Assembly (NCBI GenBank): GCA_015709615.1
Contig: CP054179.1
Coordinates: 62,001-126,000 of the forward strand
Source of the DNA: Gammaproteobacteria bacterium
GTDB lineage: Bacteria; Pseudomonadota; Gammaproteobacteria; Burkholderiales; Nitrosomonadaceae
DNA: 64,000 nucleotides
Reading direction: 5' to 3'
Below are positions 17,634 through 26,100 of the stretch, in pieces. The notes under the pieces are model-generated. The model was not told the origin of the DNA. It saw nothing but the letters and a program-made list of their open reading frames with translations, and made no database searches. Position 1 is the first letter of the stretch, and the number at the start of each line of letters is the position of its first letter. The position numbers were made by a program, and so were the translations under genes.

Positions 17634-17650
17634 TATTATTTCTCCTTACA

Positions 17651-17689
17651 CCCCTGCCGGTATCCGCCAAAACTGATAAGCGGCAGGGG
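17651..17689 (-). terminator. GC-rich hairpin between two island genes
   Basis: CCCCTGCCG (17651-17659) pairs with CGGCAGGGG (17681-17689). On the reverse strand it lies just after the Ig-like gene and before the secreted-protein gene, so it could end or attenuate the shared transcript. No T-run follows immediately. Confidence 0.45.
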
Positions 17690-17698
17690 GTAAATTTA

Positions 17699-18040
17699 TC
17701 AATCCATCAGGGTCGAGCAGAGTGTCTGCCCGGTATTCGCACCTGATGTGACACGCACAGACCAGATGTAAACGCCTGATTTCCAGGTTTGACCCGCCAG
17801 AGGAGCAATGCGCAAAATATAAACCCCGGTGACGGAACCGCCGCTGCTAACAGACGTGATATGAGAGATCGACCCGCCAGGGCCAACAATTGCGGAACCA
17901 ACGGCAAAATTTCCTGCGTTGAGTCCGGTTACCGCTACTCCATTGCTATCGGTTACACTAACGACGATGTAGGATTCAAGCGCATTACTGGGAGCTGCTA
18001 TCGTATCTTCAGCTATCGCATTCACAATTAATCGAGTCAT
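17699..18040 (-). CDS. Small Ig-fold-like hypothetical protein
   Basis: 113 residues with an all-beta, Ig-like pattern: an N-terminal VVSVTDSNGVAVTGL strand-turn-strand, then GNFAVG, TGVYILRI and KSGVYIWSVRV strands. It resembles small beta-sandwich proteins with a VTDSNG.PVTGL core. No signal peptide or membrane segment is seen, so export would need another route. AGGAC upstream is its ribosome binding site. It is the first gene of the reverse-strand island, followed by the secreted M35-like protein. Confidence 0.6.
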   Translation of the reverse strand: MTRLIVNAIAEDTIAAPSNALESYIVVSVTDSNGVAVTGLNAGNFAVGSAIVGPGGSISHITSVSSGGSVTGVYILRIAPLAGQTWKSGVYIWSVRVTSGANTGQTLCSTLMD

Positions 18041-18237
18041 GATATTAGTCCTATAGTTTGCGCCTACTCTATTTACGCTTTTTCGGCATCCAGCGTTGAG
18101 ACAAAGACCGCATAATTAATTCGATGTAGTTCACACTATGAGTAAAGAGTAAAAATGGCGCTAAGCTGCTTTATAGTAACTGTCAAACCTTGCTTAGTAT
18201 GAGAAATATCGATTCTTGAAGCAACTATAAGCGAGTA

Positions 18238-19437
18238 ATGAACACAATCGATACTTTCCACTTCGCTCTCCGTTCGCTGACGGCGCACCGTTTGCGCACT
18301 TTTTTATCGGCTTCCGGCATCGCCGTCGGTATCGCCGCTGTCGTGTTGCTGACCGCGATCGGCGATGGCATTCAACGTTTCGTGCTGGCTGAATTCACAC
18401 AATTCGGCACCAATATCGTGACCATTACGCCGGGCAAGATCAATACGCACGGCGGCTCATTGGGTGCGATCGGCAGCGCGCGGCTGCTGACGATTGAGGA
18501 TGCCATCGCGCTGAAACAAAGCCGCTATGCGCGTTACACCAATGCCAGCGTGATCGGCAATGCGGAAATCCGCGCGCAAGGCCGCAGCCGCCGCGTCACG
18601 GCGTACGGGCAGGGCCCCGATTTTGCCCGGGCCTTCAATATGCAGGTCGAAACCGGACAGTTTCTGCCTGATGACGATCCGCGCAATCCGCGCGCGTACG
18701 CTGTGCTCGGCGCCAAAGTGCGCAACGAACTGTTCGGCGATGCCAATCCGCTCGGTGCATTGCTGCAAGTCGGCGCGACGCGATTCCGCATCATCGGCGT
18801 GATGGCACCGAAGGGCAACGTGCTCGGTTTTGATTTTGACGATACGGTTTTTGTACCCACGGCGCGGGCTTTGGAAGTATTCAACCGCCAGGGTGTCATG
18901 GAAATCAATTTTTCCTATCATCCCGATGCGCCGGTACAAGCCGTGGTCGACGACATCAACCGCATCCTGATCGCGCGGCACGGGCGCGAGGATTTCACCG
19001 TCAAGCCGCAGCAGCAAATGCTCAGCACCTTATCCACCGTGCTGACGGTGTTGAAGTTCGCGGTTGCGGCGCTGGGCGGCATTTCGCTGCTGGTCGGCGC
19101 GGTTGGCATGATCACGCTGATGCATATCGCCGTTTCCGAACGGGTATCGGAGATCGGTTTGCTCACCGCTTTGGGCGCCACGCGCGGGCGTATCCGATTG
19201 TTGTTCTTGCTGGAGTCGACCGCGCTGTCGACCATCGGCGGCTTGGCGGGCCTGCTCATCGGCGCGGGTATCGCCGGATTGCTCAAGTTGCTGATCAGCG
19301 GATTGCCGGTGAATATTCCGTGGAATTTCGTACTTGCCGCGGTGTGTTTGTCGATGTTGATCGGCTTGATTGCCGGTGTGGTTCCGGCGATGCGCGCGGC
19401 CAAATTGAATCCGGTGGATGCTTTGCGCACGGACTAA
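18238..19437 (+). CDS. FtsX/MacB-type ABC permease (second copy)
   Basis: 399 residues with the same topology as the permease at 13209: N-terminal helix after FLSASGIAVGIAAVVLLTAI, a MacB_PCD periplasmic domain, and three C-terminal helices (ISLLVGAVGMITLMHIA; STIGGLAGLLIGAGIAGLL; LAAVCLSMLIGLIAGVVPAM). It has no adjacent ATPase, so it most likely uses the ATPase at 12539 and was once the fourth gene of that operon. The two permeases may form a heterodimer, as LolC/LolE do. That is an inference from position. Confidence 0.92.
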   Translation: MNTIDTFHFALRSLTAHRLRTFLSASGIAVGIAAVVLLTAIGDGIQRFVLAEFTQFGTNIVTITPGKINTHGGSLGAIGSARLLTIEDAIALKQSRYARYTNASVIGNAEIRAQGRSRRVTAYGQGPDFARAFNMQVETGQFLPDDDPRNPRAYAVLGAKVRNELFGDANPLGALLQVGATRFRIIGVMAPKGNVLGFDFDDTVFVPTARALEVFNRQGVMEINFSYHPDAPVQAVVDDINRILIARHGREDFTVKPQQQMLSTLSTVLTVLKFAVAALGGISLLVGAVGMITLMHIAVSERVSEIGLLTALGATRGRIRLLFLLESTALSTIGGLAGLLIGAGIAGLLKLLISGLPVNIPWNFVLAAVCLSMLIGLIAGVVPAMRAAKLNPVDALRTD

Positions 19438-19539
19438 TTCTTTTGTATGAATGGAGCTGTGTCACGGCAAAACACAACGCCATTCGTTTTTTCCGCTTGA
19501 TATATAATCGGACGCACTCCATTCACAGAAGGGTGCGGT

Positions 19540-20853
19540 GTGCCGGAATGCAAACGAAGCCTGAGAAGCGCAGTCACGCTCTGTAGTCTCGCCGTACTGA
19601 CCCATTTCGGCATTGCGTCATGCCATGCGGTTAACTTCACCTACAAAAACGGCCCCAGAATCAAAAGCGATAACGGTAATTTCGAGATCGGCCTGAACGG
19701 GCGCGGCCATTTCGACGTGCATTCGCTGTACCCTGATCAGCCGAATGCAAATTACCCCGCATTCGGCAGCCAGCTCTTAAGCGGCGATGATCGCGACGGT
19801 TTCAACTGGCGCAGAACGTACGCCACCATCACAGGAAAAATTTATGGTGTTAATTTCAAATTTGAGAATGACTTCGCCGTCAACGAAACCACACCTTTTC
19901 CGCATAGCCTTCGCGAAGCCTGGGTAGCCGCCAAATTAGGACCGGGACAATTGACCATCGGACAGTTCAAGGCATACCGGGGTTTGGAGGAGATCACCAG
20001 CTCCAATGAGATTACCATGATGGAACGACCGTCCACGTCATCCACCGGGATATACAGCGGACGGCAATTTCTAACCGGCATCGGCTATCGAGCGATGGTC
20101 AGGGATAATCTGGGTTTTGGCGTTTACGTGATGAGCTTGGCGCATTTCGGTTTGCCGCTGGAGGGCATCAATTATGGCGGGCGCGCTATCTGGCTGCCGA
20201 TCGACAAATCAAGTCATATTCTGCATCTCGGACTATCCGCCAGCCGGGACACCGCCAATCGGGATTCGTTGCCAGCGAAGATTGCCGATGTGTACGGCGG
20301 ACGTCTCGGTATCAGTCAATCGCTGGGAACTGCCGGCGCTAGTCCCGGAGCCCCCGGCCACAACAGTCAGTCGACTTTCTCCGCAGAGGCCGCGTACGCC
20401 ATCGGTCCGCTCAGACTGCAAGGCGAGTATGCGTTCTCCCTGCTCGATAACACGCACCAAGTGAACGGCGGAAACAGAGATTCAGCCATTCAGGCTTTCT
20501 ATGTACAAGCAAGCTGGTTTGTGACCGGCGAAACCGCAGTCTACAGAAAAGACCGCGGTGCTTTCGGCAAACCGCAGCCGGCCGGCAAATGGGGTGCGCT
20601 GGAATTGGCCGGGCGCTACGATCTGGCGGAAAATTTCTCGCAAAGCCTCAGCGCCGATCCATGCAAAACCGGTACGTCGAAATGCCAGGTTCAAATCATT
20701 ACCTTGGGTGTAAACTGGTATCCCAATGCGAACATGCGCTTTATGCTGAACTATTACCTGACCGATGCGGCGATCGGTAACGCCGGTTCCGGCATGCCGA
20801 CACGCACCGATCATCTTTCGACGCTTTCTTTCCGCACGCAAATCAATTTTTGA
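19540..20853 (+). CDS. Phosphate-selective porin O/P-type outer-membrane protein
   Basis: 437 residues beginning at GTG (19540), with a signal peptide ending near ASCHA. The mature part is a beta-barrel of the OprP/OprO family: GLNGRGHFDVHSLYPDQPN at the start, the FNWRRTYATITGKIYGVNFKFENDF segment typical of the family, and a C-terminal FRTQINF ending in phenylalanine, the outer-membrane assembly signal. It sits 102 bases after the second permease and could be the outer-membrane partner or an independent anion/phosphate pore. Confidence 0.85.
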   Translation: MPECKRSLRSAVTLCSLAVLTHFGIASCHAVNFTYKNGPRIKSDNGNFEIGLNGRGHFDVHSLYPDQPNANYPAFGSQLLSGDDRDGFNWRRTYATITGKIYGVNFKFENDFAVNETTPFPHSLREAWVAAKLGPGQLTIGQFKAYRGLEEITSSNEITMMERPSTSSTGIYSGRQFLTGIGYRAMVRDNLGFGVYVMSLAHFGLPLEGINYGGRAIWLPIDKSSHILHLGLSASRDTANRDSLPAKIADVYGGRLGISQSLGTAGASPGAPGHNSQSTFSAEAAYAIGPLRLQGEYAFSLLDNTHQVNGGNRDSAIQAFYVQASWFVTGETAVYRKDRGAFGKPQPAGKWGALELAGRYDLAENFSQSLSADPCKTGTSKCQVQIITLGVNWYPNANMRFMLNYYLTDAAIGNAGSGMPTRTDHLSTLSFRTQINF

Positions 20854-20918
20854 TGGATGAAGTAAGATAGAATGAAACGCCTGATTTTCCAGATACACTT
20901 CTAAAAAGGAGATTATCC

Positions 20919-21461
20919 ATGCGCATTTTGCTCGTTTTATTGACCACTTTTTTGCTCGATCCCGTTTTTGCCGCTTGCAACAGCGAATTGCTCAATCAGA
21001 ATTTCCGCAAACTGGCCGGAACCGATACGGTGAATTTATGCGAAGCCTATTCCGGCAAGGTTCTGCTCGTCGTCAACACCGCCAGCAAATGCGGTTATAC
21101 GCCGCAGTACGAAAGCCTGGAGCAACTATACGAAAAATACGAATCCAAGGGACTGGTGGTATTGGGCTTTCCGTCCAACGACTTCATGGGACAGGAACCG
21201 GGAAGCGAAGAGCAAATTCAGGATTTCTGCCGCCTCACTTACGACGTCAAATTCCCGATGTTCGAGAAAACGACGGTGAAGAAAGGCGATGCACACCCGT
21301 TTTATGTGCGGCTGGCGGAACTGTCGGGCACCTATCCGACGTGGAATTTTCAGAAATACCTGATCGGGCGCGACGGCAAGCTGATTACGCATTTCACGCC
21401 ACACACCAAGCCTTCCGATCCGGCGGTGGTGTCGGCAATCGAACAGGCTTTGCAGCAGTAG
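20919..21461 (+). CDS. Glutathione-peroxidase-family protein, exported
   Basis: 180 residues with an N-terminal signal peptide (about 18 residues, cleaved before ACNSE). The thioredoxin-fold core keeps the peroxidatic Cys in NTASKCGYTPQYE, the FPSNDFMGQEPG motif with catalytic Gln and the WNFQKYLI motif with Trp and Asn. It uses cysteine, not selenocysteine. Strong AAGGAG ribosome binding site. Exported forms of this family reduce peroxides in the periplasm, probably with thioredoxin-like donors and not glutathione. Confidence 0.92.
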   Translation: MRILLVLLTTFLLDPVFAACNSELLNQNFRKLAGTDTVNLCEAYSGKVLLVVNTASKCGYTPQYESLEQLYEKYESKGLVVLGFPSNDFMGQEPGSEEQIQDFCRLTYDVKFPMFEKTTVKKGDAHPFYVRLAELSGTYPTWNFQKYLIGRDGKLITHFTPHTKPSDPAVVSAIEQALQQ

Positions 21462-21465
21462 CGCG

Positions 21466-22089
21466 ATGAACCGGGAACCTGATTTTTCAGGTAATCCAGG
21501 CGAACAGAAGCCGGGAATCAGCATTGCCTCAATTCTGGGGTTGTCGGTGTTTTTGGGATTGATCACCGGTGCCGGGGCTGGTGTTTCGCTAATCCTGCCG
21601 GTCACGCTGATTTCCGCGCTCATTCTCTATTTCAATCGGGACAAAATCGCCGCTTCGGGAGCGCCGGAAAAGGTCGCGCGGAAAAGCGCCAAAGCGGTGC
21701 AAGGCACCTATGTGTGGCCGGAGTTCGGTCAATTTGCTTGCACCATCTCAACGCAACCGTATCAGCAGGCGATTGAGCAACTGGCGCAGGAAAACGGCAT
21801 CGATTTTGAAAACACTGCAACCGCTCAATCGCGCATCTTGAAAGCTCACCTGATGCCGGACGACAGCAACCCCTACGACAGCGATATGGTTCGCGTCAAC
21901 ATTAACAACCGCACAGTCGGCTATTTCGACCACCAACCCGCGCGCGGTTTTCTTGATCAGCTTGAAGAAAAGGGACTGTCCGGACAAGTCACGATATGCA
22001 ATGCGATGATTACAAAGAGCGTTGACGCGGATGGTAAAAGAATCAGATATGGCGTCAAGTTGGATATCGAGATGCCATCAGATGCCTAG
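21466..22089 (+). CDS. Membrane protein with C-terminal HIRAN-like domain
   Basis: 207 residues starting 4 bases after the peroxidase stop. Two adjacent membrane helices (about 20-58; ILGLSVFLGLITGAGAGVSL then LPVTLISALILYF) are followed by a linker and a soluble C-terminal domain. That domain (about 110-205) has the HIRAN pattern: KAHLMPDDSNPYDSDMVRV, then GYFDHQPARGF. HIRAN domains bind damaged DNA or occur in repair proteins. A membrane-anchored form has no assigned function, so the name describes structure only. Confidence 0.65.
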   Translation: MNREPDFSGNPGEQKPGISIASILGLSVFLGLITGAGAGVSLILPVTLISALILYFNRDKIAASGAPEKVARKSAKAVQGTYVWPEFGQFACTISTQPYQQAIEQLAQENGIDFENTATAQSRILKAHLMPDDSNPYDSDMVRVNINNRTVGYFDHQPARGFLDQLEEKGLSGQVTICNAMITKSVDADGKRIRYGVKLDIEMPSDA

Positions 22090-22116
22090 GCAAAAAATCC
22101 ACTGCCTAGGCTTTTT
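22084..22116 (+). terminator. Rho-independent terminator after the HIRAN-like gene
   Basis: GCCTAGGC (22084-22091) repeats as its complement GCCTAGGC (22104-22111) across a 12-base loop and is followed by TTTTT. It overlaps the stop codon of the gene ending at 22089. Confidence 0.8.
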
Positions 22117-22141
22117 AAGATGCCGCTAGTGAATTTTGAAC

Positions 22142-22846
22142 TTAAACATTCGATTTTTTGCGGCGTGCGGCAAAACCCAACAACCCAAGACCTGCCAGCA
22201 GCATAGCGTATATTTCGGGTTCGGGAACGGCTGTTATTTGAAACGCTAATTCCGTGCTGTGAGCACTCCAACCACTGCCATCACCCAGACGAAAAGCGCT
22301 GCCGCCTACGGGATTCGAATTTTCCCATAGCCAATCATCAGTGAAACCGCTGGTGTCGTTGACAACCGATAACCAGTACGTCGTTCCGGCGACCAGCGTG
22401 GTTGACGGTATGGCGGCTGAATAATTGTAGATGTCGATACTCCAGGTCGCGTCATCGATACCGCTGTCTATGCGATTAACGGCATTGCCGACACTGAAAG
22501 AAAAAATTGGATTAGTGTCCGGAACGCCGCCCAAATCACCAAAAATTCTGATCAGGAAGTTATCCGTGGCTGTCGGTGAATTGGTCGGATAATACGAACC
22601 GCTCCAGTTTACACCTGTGACGGTATTGCTTCCGACTCCTAGAACAAAATTATCCGCCATCTGTTGATTTACGCCATCAAAATCACTCCACCAACCCCTG
22701 CTTCCATCTGGCCCACCGTTATCATAAATGACCGCGGCAGCAGCGGCCGGCGCTACCCAGCTGAGAGAGGATAACGCCACAACCAGCACCGCTGCCGATT
22801 GGAATTTTTTACTCGCTGTTAAGGTTAGAGCATGTATTTTTCTCAT
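22142..22846 (-). CDS. PEP-CTERM sorted exported protein
   Basis: 234 residues starting at the ATG at 22846, preceded by TAGGAG. Signal peptide (about 1-37, ending APAAAAA), a beta-rich middle with conserved aromatic motifs (GGPDGSRGWWSDFDG, QQMADNFVL), and a C-terminal sorting tail: VPEPEIYAMLLAGLGLLGFA followed by ARRKK. The VPEP motif, hydrophobic helix and basic end are recognised by the EpsH/exosortase system, so the protein is destined for processing at the surface, often together with exopolysaccharide. No exosortase gene is in this window. A longer frame to 22993 lacks a ribosome binding site. Confidence 0.9.
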   Translation of the reverse strand: MRKIHALTLTASKKFQSAAVLVVALSSLSWVAPAAAAAVIYDNGGPDGSRGWWSDFDGVNQQMADNFVLGVGSNTVTGVNWSGSYYPTNSPTATDNFLIRIFGDLGGVPDTNPIFSFSVGNAVNRIDSGIDDATWSIDIYNYSAAIPSTTLVAGTTYWLSVVNDTSGFTDDWLWENSNPVGGSAFRLGDGSGWSAHSTELAFQITAVPEPEIYAMLLAGLGLLGFAARRKKSNV

Positions 22847-22946
22847 TATATTTCTCCTAAACGCTAAATCGGGAATGTCATTATAGGTCAAGATAACTAT
22901 GGTGCAATAAGTAATTTCCTTATTTTTTTCAAACGGATGAATATCG

Positions 22947-23102
22947 ATGACGAACGCTGTATTTGACTTGGCTTGCGAATGCAAATCCGGCAACTGGGTT
23001 AGCGTTTGCTATGATTCTTACCCTGAAAGCTTCTTCACTCATGCGATGACAGGTGAGCAAAGAAGCTTTTTAGCCGGTGCGACTGAATGCGTCGTGAATT
23101 AA
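22947..23102 (+). CDS. Possible 51-residue small protein
   Basis: A frame from ATG 22947 to TAA 23102 encodes a peptide with four cysteines (FDLACECKSGNWVSVCYDS and ATECVVN). It fills an otherwise empty gap. Upstream bases CGGATGAATATCG give only a weak ribosome binding site. The hairpin at 23026-23069 lies within the frame, which argues against it. Low-confidence candidate only. Confidence 0.22.
   Translation: MTNAVFDLACECKSGNWVSVCYDSYPESFFTHAMTGEQRSFLAGATECVVN
23026..23074. terminator. Hairpin downstream of the matrixin gene
   Basis: AAAGCTTCTT (23026-23035) pairs with AAGAAGCTTT (23060-23069), followed by TT on the plus strand. It lies 30-70 bases beyond the end of the reverse-strand protease gene and could end its transcript or a plus-strand one. 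Confidence 0.5.
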
Positions 23103-24190
23103 TTCACGCGAATGCCAATATAGGTGGCGTTATTGGCTTCGCTGCGTTCGCTATAGGCATTGTTGTAATCGATGATGGCGCCGATCCAGTAGGTTTGTCC
23201 GCTGACCAGGTCGGATGGGATGACCAGGAAGGTATTGAATGTAGTGTCGGGAAAGCCGCGGTATAAGGTGACGGCGCCTTCGCCCAGGAACCGGTCGGCC
23301 ACGCTGATGGTGTCATTGCTTGACAGGTAATAGCCCACCTTGGCGGACAGCGGACTGGTTTTGCCGAGATTCTCATAAGTCAGCTCGAGCTTGACGGTTT
23401 GCCCTTTGTTAACGCGATACACCGGTTCACTGGTACCAGCTACCTTTGTCAGTTCAATATTCGATGTATTGAGAATGCGGGTGCGGCCATGCGTGCTGTA
23501 TTCGCCGCTGCTGCCGGTATGTTTCCAATGCACCACGCCGAGGTCTTCCGGGCCGCCGGTCCATAAGCCGTACACGGCTACCAATCCATTGTTGGCATCC
23601 TCGCCGCTGTAAGCGGTGGCGGTTGCGCCGTTGGCGTGGATATGCGTCCAATCGGATCCCATGATGTTATAGGTATTGGCGGTATGCGCCAATCCGGCGG
23701 CATGGCCGAATTCGTGCATGGCAGTCGTTTGGAATGGCCGGTTCGCACCGCCGTATGGCCAGAGACTGGTTTTGCTGGTGGTGTAGTGATAAGCCACGCT
23801 GTTATTAAATATGACATCCGCTTCTTTCAACGTGCAATCGCCCTTGAACCATACATAAGTGACTGCCGGATAAGTGCCGATATTCGCGCCGTTATTGGCT
23901 TCCCACCAGACTTCGTTTTCATTGTTGTTGGCGGCAACGCCGGGTTCATTCCAAACGACGCCGAAGCTCAAGTTGCTGGGATTGCCGTTCCAGTGCGAAA
24001 CCACGGAGGATAAAGCATCCCGCCACGGGCCAACAGGAAAGCCGACGGATGATGCGCGGACGGTGTAATTGTTGCCGCTCCATTTAGTTGAGTTGCCGCC
24101 GCATTTGATCGTGGTGTAAGCGTAAGCTTGTTGCGTCATGGTTGCCAGGAACAGCGCGGCAAGTAATTGGTTAAATCGCGATGCGTTCAT
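23099..24190 (-). CDS. Secreted matrixin-type zinc metalloprotease with CARDB domain
   Basis: 363 residues from the ATG at 24190 (GGAGACTTACA upstream). Signal peptide of about 23 residues (MTQQAYA). The catalytic domain contains the zinc site HEFGHAAGLAH, starting at H159 and of the HExxHxxGxxH metzincin type. A C-terminal CARDB domain (about 262-363) begins near KGQTVKLELTYENLG and ends in the SERSEANNATYIG strand typical of CARDB. Such domains are adhesion or stalk modules of cell-surface proteins. It lies 65 bases downstream of an exported protein of unknown function, and the two are probably co-transcribed. Confidence 0.85.
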   Translation of the reverse strand: MNASRFNQLLAALFLATMTQQAYAYTTIKCGGNSTKWSGNNYTVRASSVGFPVGPWRDALSSVVSHWNGNPSNLSFGVVWNEPGVAANNNENEVWWEANNGANIGTYPAVTYVWFKGDCTLKEADVIFNNSVAYHYTTSKTSLWPYGGANRPFQTTAMHEFGHAAGLAHTANTYNIMGSDWTHIHANGATATAYSGEDANNGLVAVYGLWTGGPEDLGVVHWKHTGSSGEYSTHGRTRILNTSNIELTKVAGTSEPVYRVNKGQTVKLELTYENLGKTSPLSAKVGYYLSSNDTISVADRFLGEGAVTLYRGFPDTTFNTFLVIPSDLVSGQTYWIGAIIDYNNAYSERSEANNATYIGIRVN

Positions 24191-24255
24191 TGTAAGTCTC
24201 CTAATCGTTGGTTCATGCTGTGAATGCAATGTTCAGATTCGTGCGGAATTGCGTT

Positions 24256-25083
24256 TTAATGCTTGCGGATTGTCATTTCTTCCGGGCGTATCGCTTCCGG
24301 ATCCAGCTTGTTGATAACCGGTGCTACAACCGGCGCGGCCAGCGGTTTTGCTTTGCCGACAGAAAATGGCTCATGAATGGGGACACTTTTGGCTGCTCTG
24401 AGCGTGCTGAGCGCTTGCGGGGTATAGTGTTGGTTGATGCTATCGCCGAGGAATTTACGGAATTGCGCCGGTGTCAGCCTCTTAGCGTCGGCTGGCGGAG
24501 TCCATTCCGCTGTGTTCTCGGTTTCAAACGTAAACTCGTGGACGCCGATGCGGTGGGTCACGCTTTTCTTTTCTTCATTAAATTTGCCTTGATCGAGCTG
24601 GCCGTTGCTCAACAGCCAGATTTCTTGCCAAGCATCGGAATGCACCGCATCCTTGCTGATGCGGAAACGGCCAAAATTACCGCCGACCACCGGAGAGATT
24701 TCCACGCCGTTGCCGCGCACAAATACGATGTCCTGATCGCCCGCTTGAAATAACGGTACGCCTGGAATAATCAGGGTATTGCCGGCATCGTCAGGCCCGC
24801 CGCGGAAACGCAGCGTGATCGATTTATCTTCGCTGGAGCGGCCTTTGAAGTTCCGGGTGATCTCGTAAGTGACATAGGTATGCGGCATGGCGACATCGTC
24901 CGCCTTCAGAATATCCGAGGTGCGGTACTCGACGTTGACCACTTTGCCTTCAAAAATCAGGTCGGCTTTGTGCACCAGCTCGGAAGTGTTGGTGCCGTCC
25001 GCGTGCGATGCATGCGTAGGCGTGATAACCATCGTCAGGACTAAGCTCAGAATCGTTGCTGCCAATGTTTTTACTTTCATCAT
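24256..25083 (-). CDS. Exported hypothetical protein upstream of the matrixin
   Basis: 275 residues; GAGGAG ends 4-5 bases before the ATG at 25083, with a further ATG directly after it. Signal peptide of about 22 residues ending THASHAD. The N-terminal domain (about 30-130) has ADLIFEGKVVNVEYR and VTYEITRNFKGR, a pattern known from exported proteins linked to secreted proteases. No catalytic motif is recognised. Gene order and spacing suggest it is expressed together with the matrixin protease, for which it might be a chaperone, inhibitor or partner. That is inference. Confidence 0.7.
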   Translation of the reverse strand: MMKVKTLAATILSLVLTMVITPTHASHADGTNTSELVHKADLIFEGKVVNVEYRTSDILKADDVAMPHTYVTYEITRNFKGRSSEDKSITLRFRGGPDDAGNTLIIPGVPLFQAGDQDIVFVRGNGVEISPVVGGNFGRFRISKDAVHSDAWQEIWLLSNGQLDQGKFNEEKKSVTHRIGVHEFTFETENTAEWTPPADAKRLTPAQFRKFLGDSINQHYTPQALSTLRAAKSVPIHEPFSVGKAKPLAAPVVAPVINKLDPEAIRPEEMTIRKH

Positions 25084-25390
25084 AGATCTCCTCAAACAGG
25101 GTGGGTTACTGCGTTACTGGGTCGGTTATGCAAAAAAACCGGAAAAATCGAAACAGGTGGCAAACGATATGATTTTTTGCCCGTTTAGTCTGTGATAAAA
25201 ACCACAGTTCCACGTTACTCAGTGAACTCATCACGGGTTAGGATGGTGGTTCAACAGGTGGTGAAACGGGTACGCGCTGTGCTTGCTGCGGTTTTTATTC
25301 AGCATCAACCGCATGAAAAATCAACCCGGTTTTAACCGTTGATGAAAGCGCGTATGCTTGGGGTGAGAGCATAGAGAAAGGAGATAACGC
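25084..25390. other. Divergent intergenic region
   Basis: About 307 bases between the divergent exported-protein gene and the SagB-type gene. It contains TTTTTGCCCGTTTAG and CTGTGATAAAAACCACAG (an 18-base imperfect dyad near 25189-25206) but no recognised RNA or gene. Promoters for both directions are expected here. Confidence 0.4.
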
Positions 25391-26026
25391 ATGCATACCT
25401 TCGGCAAATTCGTACTCGGTATGATGGGACAATTGCGGCCAAAACCGGCTGTGGGAGATGCTGCAACGGCGATAGCGCTGCCGCCGCCCGAGAAACACGG
25501 CGGCATTCCCTTGATGGATGCACTGGCCAAGCGCCATTCGTCACGCGAATTCGCGTCCGATCCTTTGTCGTTACCGTTGCTATCCAATCTATTGTGGGCG
25601 GCGTACGGCATCAACCGGGAAGATGGCGGCCGCACTGCGCCTTCCGCGCTCAACGCGCAGGAAATCGATATTTATGTGGCGCTGCCGTCCGGCGCTTACC
25701 GCTACGATGCGACAGCGAATGTGCTAGCACTGGTTGCAGCCAGCGATGTGCGGCGCATCACCGGGTATCAGGATTTCGTCGACGAAGCTCCGCTCGATCT
25801 GGTATATGTCGCCGATTACACACGCCTGAACCGAGTGCCGTTCAGCCAGCGCGAATCGTACGCCTCGGTAGCCGCAGGCGCCATCGCGCAAAATGTGTAC
25901 TTGTTCGCAGCGAGTAACAACCTGGTAACCGTGCTGCGCGCCTGGATCGACCGTGCGGCAATTGCCGAAGCGCTGGGATTGACGCATGATCAGCAGGTGC
26001 TGCTGTCGCAGACGGTGGGGTTTTAA
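25391..26026 (+). CDS. SagB/ThcOx-type nitroreductase-fold oxidoreductase
   Basis: 211 residues of the FMN-dependent nitroreductase superfamily, in the SagB-like branch: ALAKRHSSREFASDPLSLPL, LLWAAYGINREDGGRTAPSAL and AAGAIAQNVYLFAASNNL are diagnostic. SagB-family members oxidise azoline rings to azoles in peptide natural products, but many stand-alone members have no such partner. No cyclodehydratase (YcaO) or precursor peptide is found nearby, so a general oxidoreductase role is more likely. Good AAAGGAG ribosome binding site. A hydrophobic start (FVLGMMG) could be a short leader. Confidence 0.85.
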   Translation: MHTFGKFVLGMMGQLRPKPAVGDAATAIALPPPEKHGGIPLMDALAKRHSSREFASDPLSLPLLSNLLWAAYGINREDGGRTAPSALNAQEIDIYVALPSGAYRYDATANVLALVAASDVRRITGYQDFVDEAPLDLVYVADYTRLNRVPFSQRESYASVAAGAIAQNVYLFAASNNLVTVLRAWIDRAAIAEALGLTHDQQVLLSQTVGF

Positions 26027-26100
26027 GTACTAGAGTTAGCAATAATTCTGAATCGAAAGTCGCGTAGTAACTATAGACAGATTAAATTTATTAACAAAGC

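Noticed and set aside
25391..26026. Thiazole/oxazole peptide cluster around the SagB-type gene
   Set aside because: No YcaO cyclodehydratase, leader peptide or exporter next to it.
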